DNA from: Calycina herbarum
Lineage: Eukaryota; Ascomycota; Leotiomycetes; Helotiales; Pezizellaceae
Direction: 5' to 3'
Length of the DNA stretch: 64,000 nt
Assembly: GCA_001414485.1 (NCBI GenBank)
Contig: LLEY01000089.1
Span: 124,001-188,000, forward strand
Position numbers and translations under genes: made by a program. The notes beneath the pieces are model-generated. The model ran no database searches. It was not told the origin of the DNA and was given only the letters and a program-made list of their open reading frames with translations. Numbering within the stretch: position 1 is the stretch's first letter; each line of letters opens with the position of its first letter. Shown piece after piece: positions 22,953-34,500 of the stretch.

Positions 22953-24088
22953 CGCTTTCCTCCCTTAACATACTTCGCTGGAAGCATCTTGCGTCCAAAA
23001 CCGACCCCTGAAACAACAATGGCACTTAAAGATACCGTATCCCCATTATCAAGAGATATTTTTTGCTCGCTTTCACGGTTAGCACATTTTTAGTGTGTCA
23101 CGAGAAAATGGGGTCACATGACACCCCATTTTCCCTGTATATATAGCAGAGTTTTCACCTCCAAATACAAGGCTCCTTAGAGCGTTTTCAAACCAATTTT
23201 GTACGTGACATAGTTTCTATACCACCTTCTACTATTAACTCCAGCAGACATCCAAGAGATTCTCTTGAGTCTCCTTAAATTGTTCCTGTTACCAAAATAT
23301 CACCTGCCTTCTGCATCAGTAAACACCCCGGTCTCATACCTCCTATTAACACAAAACACAAAACACAATAGACCTTCACACAAACTGCAGCGCACCAGCA
23401 GTGGATCCGCCTTCCACCACGAACTTTCTAATTGGCCCTCCCCCCCCTCCGCAGCACCCAGACCCACATTTCCCCCCACCAACCGCCAAATATTCAAGTA
23501 CACAAATAAGACAACATCTCCCATCAATTAACAGGTTTCTAGTCCGGCTGGCCCAGTGGGGTCAGAGGGGTCAACTCTGGGAGTGCGGAAACTTGGATCT
23601 AGGCCTACCAGGCACGGTAGAAACAGCTGGTCAACAGCCCGGGTCAGATTGATAGCACTAAGGATACGGAGCTTAAAAATTAAACGTTCAGTTCGTCTGG
23701 TTTAAACCTAGCCGCCCTCGAGGGTGAAGGATTTTTTGCTACTTTTTTATGCGAGGTTGTGGTTTTTTTTCTGTTCTTGGACGCGTTTCCAGGTTGTTGA
23801 GCGTGTTATTGCAACAGCGCGTCGTCGATCTCGCTTAAGATTCTGTTTGCTAGGCGTGAATAGCATGGTGAATTCCCATTCAATTGTGGATGACTTTTAG
23901 TCTCACAGAGAAAGTAGACTATTGCGCGTCTCATATACCTTCTTATCAACGTGCAAACACGCTTAAGATACCCAGGCAACATCGGTCAGGCTTACCAAAC
24001 ACACTGACACCTCCATGAACATCATGCCCTCCAACTTAGTTGGTTCTTGCCACAGAACCATGTCCTTCGTCTTCGAGGGGGTGCGCAC
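22953..24088. other. Intergenic 3' of the HET gene
   Basis: No supported gene. A near-perfect palindrome (23104-23133) lies about 150 bp past the HET stop. A Pro-rich frame at 23401-23652 lacks an ATG and is not called. Confidence 0.45.
23104..23133. repeat. Palindrome, 11-bp arms
   Basis: GAAAATGGGGT and its exact inverse flank the 8-nt CACATGAC. A TATATATAG follows about 7 bp downstream. It could be the relic of a small inverted-repeat element or a 3'-end structure of the HET transcript. Confidence 0.6.
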
Positions 24089-24796
24089 TCACATAGTCAT
24101 CTTCATTCCTTGAAAATGATATCCTGCTTCCAACTTCGAGTCCCCTATCCTGAAATTTAAGATCAAAATTGATCTAAGCGGATATTTCGACGAGCTTGAA
24201 ACATCCAGATAGAGTTTCAAAATAGTGCAAATAATATTTTCAAAGCGCAAAAGTTTGAGAGGCTTTTTCGAAGTAAGTTTGATGCTTCCCTTCTCCTCCA
24301 GAATGACTTCCCCATCCGCTTCACTGAGCTGATCTAGGCTCTCTTGAAGTTTTCTCATCGCCTCCGCAGTATTGTGCCACCTGTTAAATAGCTCTCTTCG
24401 CGTCCCGGGGAATCTCCGTTTCTGCGGTCTCAGGTTGGCCATTTTGACCTTCTGACTTCCTTCTGACAACGACTATACTTTGCACAAAAGATGATTGAAC
24501 CTTCCGTATAGCCAAAAATATACTCAGAATCCAAGTTCGCATTGAAATCGACAGCAACTCTCTCGCCCAAACGTAGACAATTCAGATGTTTGGTAATATT
24601 CCAGCTTTGAAGTGAAGAAAATTGACATAGGGCGGAGCCTCGAAGCTCCGGTGAAGTTGGGACCATGGTCAAAATTTGTTATTCCTTTTGAATCCCTGAT
24701 CTTCAATTTTATACCCGACGACTTGCACGTCATCTCGCGTAATGAACAATATATTCTCAAGCGTTCACGCTGAACTCGAACACCCGTCCAATACAT
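24089..24796 (-). pseudogene. Hypothetical gene or gene relic (minus strand)
   Basis: Three overlapping minus-strand frames show protein-like stretches. They include a region with LNCLRLGERVAVDFNANLDS and then, in another frame from about 24469, a basic-acidic helical segment with RRELFNRWHNTAEAMRKLQE and LDQLSEADGEV. No single intact frame covers them, and I see no clean splice sites. Nucleotide similarity to 26470-26560 over about 70 bp suggests it belongs to the repeated relics of this tract. The family is unknown. Confidence 0.3.
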
Positions 24797-27250
24797 ACAG
24801 AAGCAGATCCCAAAAGAAGTACCAATTACGATATCGGTCTAAGGATTCAAATAAGGACATAAACATAGACTTGTAAGATAAACTTATCCTCAAAATCTCC
24901 AAAGCATGAAGCTTATTCAAGGGGAAATATAGGACTCTCAGCCTCAGAATCTAAACGGAAGATAGGTAAACAAAGTCTACTACCCAATCTTAGAATCAGG
25001 TGGATAAACTTCTGAGTCCTACTTATTCCCAAAAATAGAAGCAACCTATTTCATATTCGAGACTGGAATCAAAATCGATAGCAGCAGAAAGTATTCGGCA
25101 AACTTTGAATTATAGTGGTTGGATTAGAGGAAATGAATTTTCGCTAGACACTGCCTCACTTGCGTATGCCTTTGATGGTAACCGTTAAATACGCTGGTTT
25201 TCCTGATGAGACTCGACAGCAGTGTGAGAAATGAGTAGAGTAGAGTAGAGTAGTGGTCACTACTCTACTCTACTCATAGTACTCTGAGTATTCGGGCCGT
25301 ATCGGACCAGGCCGGGCCGAGGCTCGGAGTGGCGTCGGGGTAGGCTCCGAGGCTGCCGGGAGCTTAAGCGAGATCTCTTTTCTACTCTCTTTCTTACTTC
25401 TTACTTGTATATATATATAACTAACTCTTGAAGAAGATAAAAGATCTTTATAAACGCTCTTAATAAAGGTATAGCTAAGCTAAGAAAGTACTATCCTAAG
25501 AACAGAGTTCTAGAATCTAAGAATAGAGCTTTATATATAGCTTTAATCTTACATCTTAGAGTAAAAATAGAGAGTCTTCTTAGAATCAGTCTTTCTTCTA
25601 AATTTATAATAGATTTAAAGAAACATTTAAAGAAGGAATATAAGTTATAAGCAATCCTTCTTCTTAAATATTTAATAATATATATATACTAATATTTATC
25701 TAGCTTAAAAATAACACTTCTAAATACTAATCTACCTACTAATAAGGCTATAATTAGTCTAAAAAGCTAGGACCTTTATCTAGAAGAAGAGACTAAAGAA
25801 GAAAGAAAAAAAAGAGAGAAGAAGGATAAAGATATAGACTTTAAAGATAACTACTTTATACTTTAGTTATTTATTTCTATTTATAGTATACTACTCAGAG
25901 TACTACTTAAGTAGTCATAAGTAACTACTCTACTCTACTCTACTCACACTACTCTGAGTACTACTTGAGTACCTGAGTATTCCTTGCTCACACTGCTCGA
26001 CAGAAGTGACTTTGCCGGGAGCCGGTGGGTAACAATTGATAATAGCAGATTGTCATTACATTCCTTGAAAGGCGGAGAGAAAAGAAGAATCTTTGCGTCA
26101 AGGGAATTGTTTAAATTGAGGTCCAAGTACCAATGGCTTGATAATTCAACCAAAGAGCGCTGGGGAAGATCCAATGTGCTAGCTATCTACTACCCAGTGC
26201 CAGTCTAGTAGTTATAAAAGAGAATGTATTAAATTGCAGAAGAGATCTCACCCATAAGTAATGGACAAAAGAAGATGAAGGAAAGCTTTGAAAGACGAAG
26301 AGGTAACCGTATGCCTCGAACTCTTCGCTGACTGAAGCTAATACCAAATCAAAGGTTACAATTTGCACCTAGTAGAATTCTCACCACCCCTACAAGAAAA
26401 CCAACGCCATTCCTCACATAAACACTGCCTCCAGATGCATCATCCTCATCCCTAAAATATTCACCGCCTCCTCACTTCTACCCAAAGCTAACATAAAAAT
26501 CAACAGCAGTCTTTCCTCCAAACTTAGAAAATTCAGATAAACATACCAACAGGCCAGTGAACACCCCCAAACCCAAAGGTCTGTAAAACTACGACCTAGG
26601 TTCTTAGCTTCTAGTTGTAGATGGATGCCCATCTTAGCATGTAACCACGAGCCACGCAGGAACAGTAGTGAATTGTCCTCGAAGTCTTGCATTGCTTCCT
26701 AGAACTTATTGAGAGGGTGAGAGGGTGAGAGGGGGTTCTTATATAGTTGAAAGTAAGATTGGTAGTGAATGTGGATGATAGCTGTGTACACGTCTCGTTA
26801 AAACGCTTATTCAGGCCGTAAGGTGCTATACTAGTTCTCGGTAGTTTGGCTCTGAACACAATCTAGTGTTGATCTTCTAAGCTATAGCATCACACCCCCT
26901 ACACCTTCACCCCTTATATCACAATCACCCTACCTCACCAATAGTGACTTCCATTCTAAAGCTTCTGTCAGCAGTCAACACAACCCTAGAGCTTACTATA
27001 AAACCCTACAGCACCTATTTGACCTCACCATACGAAACACCGCTGAATATGCGCCATTCATTCTGCTGTTCACCTCGCCAACCGTCAGCCCACACGTAAC
27101 CTCAACAAAATCGAACTCAACTTGGCCAGTTACTACTTTCTAGTTCTTACCACGCTCGCTGCCTTGTTCATTAAAAAAAGCGAGAACCATTCTAAATTCG
27201 AAGATAGCAATAGAATCGGCAGCAACTATTGGCCAAACATACCAAAGTCA
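24520..27250 (+). repeat. Segment 2 of the degenerate repeated-motif array
   Basis: Plus-strand motif copies occur near 24546 (AATCGACAGCAAC), 25055/25073 (paired at 18 bp, ATTCGAG and AATCGATAGCAGC), 26498 (AATCAACAGCAG) and 27196/27214 (paired at 18 bp, ATTCGAAG and AATCGGCAGCAAC). The 24540-24600 and 26490-26560 regions align beyond the motif (shared CCCAAAC/TCCAAAC and AATTCAGAT). The hAT element at 25220 sits directly at another TCGACAG copy. Confidence 0.45.
25220..25995. mobile_element. hAT-type non-autonomous element with 8-bp target duplication
   Basis: The ends are CAGTGTGAG and CTCACACTG (9-bp inverted repeats), flanked by an exact 8-bp direct repeat CTCGACAG at 25212-25219 and 25996-26003. 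An 8-bp duplication and a CAG-starting terminus are hallmarks of the hAT superfamily. Subterminal GAGTAGAGTA arrays face their inverse at the left end and again near 25930-25950. Length is 776 bp. The inside has a GC-rich patch (about 25296-25370), then an extremely AT/TpA-rich stretch with no coding frame. It must have been moved in trans. Confidence 0.85.
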
Positions 27251-28010
27251 GACCAAGATCGCAGCACCAGAGCGAATGCTCAAAAAAACTTAAGCTTCGG
27301 AAAATCCCTCATATAGATTCCGTAGCCTCGACACCTGCAATCATCTACTGCACTAACCTCAGCTCCTAGCTCCAAGCACTTGTTGCATTTTTGACAAGAA
27401 TCGTCTAGCTGATGATAATTCCCCAACAGGCAACTTATATACCCTTTCATTACCTTCATTCCCGAGGCTGCAAGGCTGCACAAACCCCCAGCTGAACCAA
27501 GAAAGTGAACGCATAACTTTAGCTCTTGAAACTTTAAAAGGCCATACCATCAAGCCCGACTCCACCACTTTCAAAAACCCCCAGCTCAAAGTAACCACAA
27601 ACTCACACCCAAGCTCTCAAGCAAAAAGGTGGGTATTTGAAAAGGAATATTTAGGAAGTGCTCCTTATCAACGTCCCCAAAAAACCAAAAACAAGACAAG
27701 ACCAGGAGCATGTCAAGTTCGTCGCGAAGAACCCACAGTGGCCAGATCATAGAACCTGCCGAAACCAACAGGTGGCTCTAGGGTCTCCCCTTATATTTTC
27801 AAGACAGACATCTCGGTAGCTTGAAATAGCAAGCGGCTCTTGCCACTTCACTGAGGAGAAATAGAATGGAAAGAAAGAGGTGCCGCTTGAAGAGTCTCCC
27901 AAGTAAGTGACATAGAAATTATCACAGCACAAACACCCACTCAAATCAGAAGCCCCAAGTATCCTCAGTTGCACAATCAACCTTTATTCCTATCATCATA
28001 ATAACAAAAA
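26004..28010. other. Gene-poor stretch before ypt1
   Basis: No gene can be supported. The stretch contains array-motif copies at 26498 and 27196 and a minus-strand frame at 26414-26692 that resembles part of 24430-24796, consistent with decayed paralogous sequence. Confidence 0.4.
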
Positions 28011-28362
28011 AATGTAAAAACCCCCCACGCAATCAGCAAAAAAAGAAGACCAGGCACGCAGGAAACGAGTAAAAAACGTGAAAATGTTCCCACCCCCCAG
28101 TTACCACGCCAAAGGCAATCCGACAACCATCAAATGCTCCCCTTCATTTCCATCCACCATTACACAGTTCTTACTCCCCTCCCGTAAATGCATGTATTGC
28201 TGGTAGTTGTGTGTTGGGTTTAATCTACCCCGAAGCTCGGAATGGAATGCAGGGGGAAAAGTCGATCCAGAATGGAAATCGTTCTATTGCGTAGACGGAA
28301 AGGAAAAAGCGCGCGGGTGTTCCGTGAGCTTGGTTCATGTTGGCACATCAGACTCAAAACTC

Positions 28363-29375
28363 TTAACAACATCCACCGGCTGATCCCGATTGAACCCCCT
28401 GTCCTTGTCCGACTTGCACAGTTGGCTTGTTATTAGCGGTAGTTGTGCCCATTCTCTCCTTGATCTGGCGCGCCATTGTTAAGAAAGCTTGCTCAACGTT
28501 GCTGGCGTTCTTGGCTGATGTCTCTAGGAAAGGAATGCCGAGGCTGTCTGCGAATTCCTATAGATTAGTGTGTTAGCCGAGCATTCCAGAATTTGGAGGC
28601 AACTTCCTGGCTCTCGAGATTTCGACCAGCTGATTGCTGCCATGTGACACTACGTACCTTTGCGACGGTGTACTCCACAACCTTCTTGTCGGACATATCG
28701 GACTTGTTGCCTACGAGGAGCTTGTTGACACCCTCGGTGGCATATCGGTCGATCTCCTGGAGCCACTGCTTCACGTTGTTGAACGAATCCATATCGGTAA
28801 CATCATAGACGACGCAGATTCCGTGGGCGCCTCGGTAGTAGGATGATGTGATGGTACGGAAACGCTCTTGTCCCGCAGTGTCCCACTATTCCAAGAGTCA
28901 GCATCCTAGTGAACCTTTTAATGGTTGTGTCATCCTTACAATCTGGAGCTTCACGGTCTTGCCATCCAACTCGATGGTTCTGATTTTCTGCCAGCATGTT
29001 AGCGCCTCCTTGCCAACAGTTGAGAGGATGCACCCACGAAATCGACACCGATCGTGGAGATATAACTCTCGGTGTATGTGTCATCGGCGAATCTGAGGAG
29101 CAAACACGACTTTCCAACTCCCGAGTCTCCGATGAGGAGGAGCTTGAAGAGGTAATCGTATCTAAAGATCGTAAGTATGGATGTGGGATCGGGGCAGCCT
29201 GGCAGGCTGGGCGACGAGTCTTTGATCGAGGGGCATGTTTGGAGGAGGTCCTCTGTTGAAGGCAGATAGTTAGCGACATGTTCAAGGAAGAGGAGTCGGA
29301 TGGACCTAGGGTGATCTAGGCAGGATGAGGTTGCAGATGAAGAACGGTGAGCAGGACATACTACTCTGGATTCAT
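28363..29375 (-). CDS. ypt1: Rab1-family GTPase Ypt1
   Basis: Five exons give 201 residues: 29375-29365, 29161-29038, 28987-28940, 28885-28658 and 28557-28363. The first exon is only 11 nt (MNPE, with the Glu codon split), followed by a 203-bp intron. Motifs: [14 protein letters not shown] (P-loop), the effector region ending in [27 protein letters not shown] (switch II), GNKSDM (NKxD) and ETSAKN (SAK). The C-terminal CC, ending GGCC, is the geranylgeranylation site. The protein works in ER-to-Golgi transport and autophagy. It is transcribed divergently from the conserved gene at 29965 across a 589-bp shared region. Assignment to Rab1/Ypt1 rather than Sec4/Ypt8 rests on the near-invariant [20 protein letters not shown] start and the effector loop. 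Confidence 0.95.
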
Positions 29376-29964
29376 GGTTGCGGTTCGACGACGTTTCGAT
29401 AGTGTAGAAGTTGTAGGGTGTATGCGGAAGTGCAGGTGTGTTTTGCGATGGAGTTGTGAAGGTGTGGGTTGCTTGGGGAAAAGTATCCAAGTTTATATCG
29501 CAACCAGCACCTTTGAGGATCAACGACGTCTTAAGATGCACCTGCAGCAGCCTCGCTAGTGCAACACGTGATTGCTGAAACAGTTGCCGCCTCTTCCACT
29601 GAATGGGAGAAGGGTCAGGTAGACAAGATGACTCTTTGTTGACTTGCAGAAATTCACAGATCCTTCGTCATTGTGTGCAATTTGGTAACAGAGCGAACTA
29701 CTGATTCCGAATAGGAAATGGTACTCAAGTCCTCCTGCCTTCGAGATGGCACTTTCCCCGGTTGCTCAAAAAGCCATGCCCTGTAAGTGTAAGGTAACCT
29801 ACCCTACCTACTGTAACCCTTGGCCCTGAACCTCCGCTATCGATAAAGCTTCCAAGGTTCTATTTCCATTCTCCACACCACGTCTCTTTCCAACGTCCAC
29901 CACCCCCTCACAGATCCCTTACGTCCTTGATGTCTTCCAAAGATAACCACAAGCATCTTGGCTG
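29376..29964. promoter_or_regulatory. Divergent intergenic region ypt1 / conserved gene
   Basis: 589 bp between two divergent start codons, so it must hold both promoters and leaders. I see no clear TATA box; pyrimidine-rich tracts (about 29870-29930) precede the rightward gene. No other gene is supported here. Confidence 0.5.
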
Positions 29965-30989
29965 ATGTCGGCGCCATTGAACTTGTTGCGCTCTGCAAGG
30001 CATAATGTCAAACCCCACACCATCACAGCTGCCCGCCGGCAAGCAAGACCGCAGATTCCGAGAGCTTCCATTTCAAACGCTACGATTCCAGTCACCCAAC
30101 TCACTGGGACACCATCAATCGAAAGCACGGGAGCACTATATGGCGCTGCATTCACCGGTTCGGGTTCTAAATTGGATGCTGCACCGCCTTATAATAACCA
30201 CCAAGATCCAAACAGGAAGCCAGACCCGCGGACTTTAAAGCTCGGAAAAAGCAAGCATTCCCATTCCCCTCCCAACACATTTTCCCCTTCATACAACCAC
30301 ACACAACAAACGCAAACAAGAAGATACAAACTAACTCACAAACCACAGCTCTCCGAATCCTCCAAGCCCGCATGCCAACTCTCCTCCAATCCCCACTTCC
30401 CCAGGAAATTCTCTCCCCGCAAATAACCCTCCACCTCTTCCCTTCAACCCATCCCCACCTCCCCCAAGTTTCCGGCCGAGTAGCCTATTCCGCCGCCCTC
30501 TGGACCTCGCCCATAGCATGGGGACGCGTCCCCCTCGTCGGAAACGTGAAGCTCGAGATCCTAACCGAGCGTATGATAAAACATGCAGCCTCCTCACAAT
30601 CCACCACCTGCCCCGAGCAACTCATCGTACGATGGCGAACCATAGGAAAAACCCGTGGAAAGGGGACGGGTGCATTTTATAAGGGGATTGGGGCAAAGGA
30701 TAATGTGGATAAGATTACCGAGTGGCTGGGGGGTGGGAAGGGGGAGGATGATAGTAAGGAGTTTACGGGTCTTTTTATTTTTGAATTTGATGAGGAGGGG
30801 AGGGTGGTTAGGCATACGATTGAACATGTACAGGAAGGAGGGAATTGGGAGAATGGGGTTGGGGCGAAGGTTGTGGGACTTACGGATTGGTTGCTGGGTG
30901 GTATGAAGAAGAATGGAGATGGAGGGGCTCCTTGTCCAGCTTTTTGGCAGGAGGATGAATCACGGAAGCTGAGGAGAAAGGGTAGCTGA
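29965..30989 (+). CDS. Conserved fungal protein, 308 residues (GC-AG intron model)
   Basis: Model: 29965-30250 and 30349-30989. Exon 1 starts MSAPLNLLRSARHNVKPHTI, a basic start that could be a mitochondrial presequence, and contains TQLTGTP and KPDPRTLKLGK. A donor reading GCAAGC at 30251 with acceptor CACAG at 30348 (branch-like CTAAC 14 bp upstream) joins it in frame to TLRILQARMPTLLQSPLPQE. The rest of the protein follows with HLFPSTHPHLPQVSGRVAYS, then FIFEFDEEGRVVRHTIEHV and a C-terminal WLLGGM region. The C-terminal half (EFDEEGRVVRHTIEH) recalls an NTF2/SnoaL-like fold. The function is unknown. Two weak GT donors (30158 and 30164) would also keep frame but would remove protein-like sequence. 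Confidence 0.7.
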
Positions 30990-31500
30990 ATGTTGAACAT
31001 TGTCACGATGTAATATGGGGTGGCACCTTTTTTGTGAATATGGAGTTACAGGCATTCTGGAAGATGGTGTTTGGATGGGTCATGAGACTCTAGATATGTA
31101 AGAGCTGGTCGGACTTGTACAGATAGGAAAGATGATACACCACTCTCATATGGCGTGGAGGGAATAATACAACCCACACTCTACTAATTTTGGCTTTATA
31201 GGACTTGCTTTTACCTTCTGTTTTTAAATGTTGAATCGCATTATATCACGATCTACTTGGGCCATGGGACTTGATACCCATAGAAACGCCATCAAGCTTC
31301 CTATAAGAAATCGCTGTTTGATTCTCTAACGAGGTCATGTACACCACATTCAAAATATGTACAACTTGGTGTGGAGCCATGGTACGCTTTATCCTGAGCA
31401 ACACCTGAATCAAAAAAACAATTATTGTGATGATGAAAAACCTGACAAGACATCTTTATGTGAGCTCATAGTCCATATCTTGACCATAGTTTTAATGTAA
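30990..31500. other. Intergenic, 3' of the conserved gene
   Basis: Contains the likely 3' UTR and AT-rich noncoding sequence. No supported gene. Confidence 0.45.
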
Positions 31501-34500
31501 GATAAATTTTCGATAGCAAAAAACCAGAAAGAAACCTTGGCCAGACCCAATCATGGGATGACTGCCACATAATCCTTCAAAGCTCCTGTGATATTTTTGG
31601 ACATTACTCATGGGATGTTTGTCAAGCGTTCTCGTGTGCAACTCCTTCTCTCAGGAGGGCATAATCAGAGCCTTCAAAGCGGTGGGTTTTTTGCTGGCCC
31701 AAAGGAAGGGCGGTCGCTTGGTTTTTATACCCGTGAGTTTCTGCAATAGCCTACATTCTTTTCTTGCCTTCTGTATTTCAAACAAAAGCTTGGAAGTTGG
31801 CTTCACATATGTTTTATGTTTGTTCTTGATAGAATAATATAAACTACATTCTTAACTCCCAAAATTGACTCTAAAGAATTTGCTTGAGGTCTCTCGCTAA
31901 CTGCCAAACATAATTTCTTTGGATATTGAATCATCACTTCTTACTTAAGCCACTGGGCTGTTTTATCTTAAGACAAGACTATAACCAACCATCTAGCTCT
32001 AACAAGCTCGCCTCTCTATAAACTAGGTTGCTTATTTTGGATCATCTTTCAGCATGGGAGGTGAGGAAATTTGATAGCAAGTTTGGCCGCTGCTGTCCTA
32101 TCCCCAACTACAAAATCAACGAACTCAGTACTTCAAATTTGAGGTGAGATTCTGTTGTGGGATATGTATGTGACTCATGGCGCTAGGAACACCTGTAGAT
32201 AGCTTCGCGTGCCACGCACTCCCTCTTCCTTCCTCAGACGTTAATTACCATACAACCAGAATCTATTGATTTGACCCATCACCTCTGTGCCAGAGTGATC
32301 CTCAGATTAGTACCTTTCTCCCTACAGATTCGACAGCAGTTATTGATTTGACAGCAAAAAACAACAAATAAACCTCGGGAAAACACAATAAGTAGGTAAA
32401 TATGTTAACTTGTGGTTTTTGGGAAATCACTCTACTCATGGCTTGTTATTGGTGCTTTCTAACTCTACTTCCTTCTCCCAGGAGATCTTGGCTTCCCTAA
32501 TGACGTTCTGAGTGAAAACTGAGGTTTCTGGTGGCTTGCCAAGAGAGGGGCGACTTCGTTTGTAATACCAAGTAGTGTCTAGAGGTAAGAGATCTAGTCT
32601 CTACAATCTCATTTGTTGATAAACAAATTACAGGAGTCTTCTTTGAAAACTTCAAGGAAAATCAAAAATTCAGGTCTCTGGTTCTGTTAAATGTTTGAAA
32701 CTAGAAGCAACCAATAACTTCTTTCAATACTGTACTGACAGGTCCTTTGATTGAGAAGGGCCCCTTTCTGCCTGTTTCTAGGGATATCACAGACGTTTGC
32801 AGCTGACGCACATTGCCTACAAACTCATAAGTCCTACTTGAGCATGGCTCAAAGTACGACTAGTTCATAGGCAGCGGGGGGTGATAAAAATTCCACTCGC
32901 AATCCCTTTCAAGAATATGACTAAGAAGAGTTTCAAAATATGGTTTCAACTCCTTGTCTATAGGTACTAACAAAAATGAAACGAATGACGGGTAAATTTT
33001 GACAGTAGTCAGAATTTCGATAATAAGAAACAAAGATGGACCTGAGTCAATTTAATCTAAGCGGTGAAGTAACTGTCGCTTCTTTTGTGGTGATTTGGGC
33101 TATTTCTCATGGGATGTTGATGAAGTGAGTGAAGGAATCAGGTACAGCACCAGAAGACATGCTCCAAAACACGCGCCGAAAGTGCTGCAACCTACTAGTC
33201 ATAGTTTATAACTAGTTTGTTTGTAAAGGTACTACACGTATAATTCTCTCTTGGATTTGGTATTTACTATACTTGCTTCCCTTTTCACTTAAAATTTAAG
33301 GAAGGAAATTAAGTTGTGATAATTGAGAATGTCAATAGACTAATTTTAATTGAACAAGGTAACTGGTGTTTCTCTGGTATGTTTTGGTCACCCCCTGCTT
33401 TAGAAGCTTGAGATCCAACCTCGCTAAAAGGAAGTTCTAAGGACATTGACTCGCATCTTCCATCACAAACTACTTAAGCCAATTGAATCCATAGTGTTAA
33501 CATGCCTCCAAAATAACCCTGTTGAAAACCGTCTCATCTCTTTTGTCTTGTCAGCTTCCCTGCTTGGCAACCTTGGTGGAGACCTCTTTGAAATAAGTAA
33601 ATTTGACAACAAAAATACAGCTAGCTAGCTTATATTAGGTTTCTTCCAGAGAGTGTGGCGAGTTTGAATGCGAGAAGAGATTTGACAGCAGCTATTGATT
33701 TGACGGTAAAAGAAGATGTTAAGTGGATGTGATTAGATGGCTTGTCAACCATAGCTCCTTGGCCTTCGACTCAACTTCATAGACTGAAAGGGGATTCAAG
33801 AGAAGTGAGAGATTTGAAAGAATTACAGAAACTTGAGAGGAGCAATACTTTTGAATTCTTGCATTCGATCGTATCGTTCTTAGACATCGCTTGTTTGTTA
33901 CTTGAGTATTTATTGGATTTCTAACATCTCCCGCACTTTAGACGACTCTGAATACAAAAGATTTCTTCACTCTTTCCAATCATACTTTTGAGACTAGGAG
34001 ATAGGTTTAATAATTGTTTCTCTTCACATTGCTCAGTTCCGACTCAGATCTCAAATTTCACACTGGTTTATTCTCCTCCTATTTTCATATTTCGTTTTTA
34101 ATTCACGAGTTCTTTATTAGTCAGTTATACAGTTGAAGTAAATAGAAGTGTTTCAAGGTAGTTCTGTTCATTTCTCAAATCTTCTAAAAGTCAATACTTG
34201 TCTTTTTTCTCTTTAAGATATATGGTACAATAGCAGATGATGAAGCTGTTTTTCACAAGAACTATAGGAGGTATGAAGAAGTTACCTGCTGCTCATTCCT
34301 GTTATAAAATCTTGGCAATAGCCAAGCAGTTTGGACTTTTTGTTTTAGACAAAATCAACTAGAGGCAAGGAATTTGATGGCTTGTGGAATGGTGGTGAAG
34401 GTAAATAGCATGATCATTATTTACTTACTCTAAAAACAACCCTTCTTTAAGTTTAATGAATTATACTAATGAACCTGTTATTTAGTTTTGCTAACTCAAA

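Noticed and set aside
23401..23652. Pro-rich 83-codon frame
   Set aside because: It begins at a GTG, has no ATG or splice support and shows no motif.
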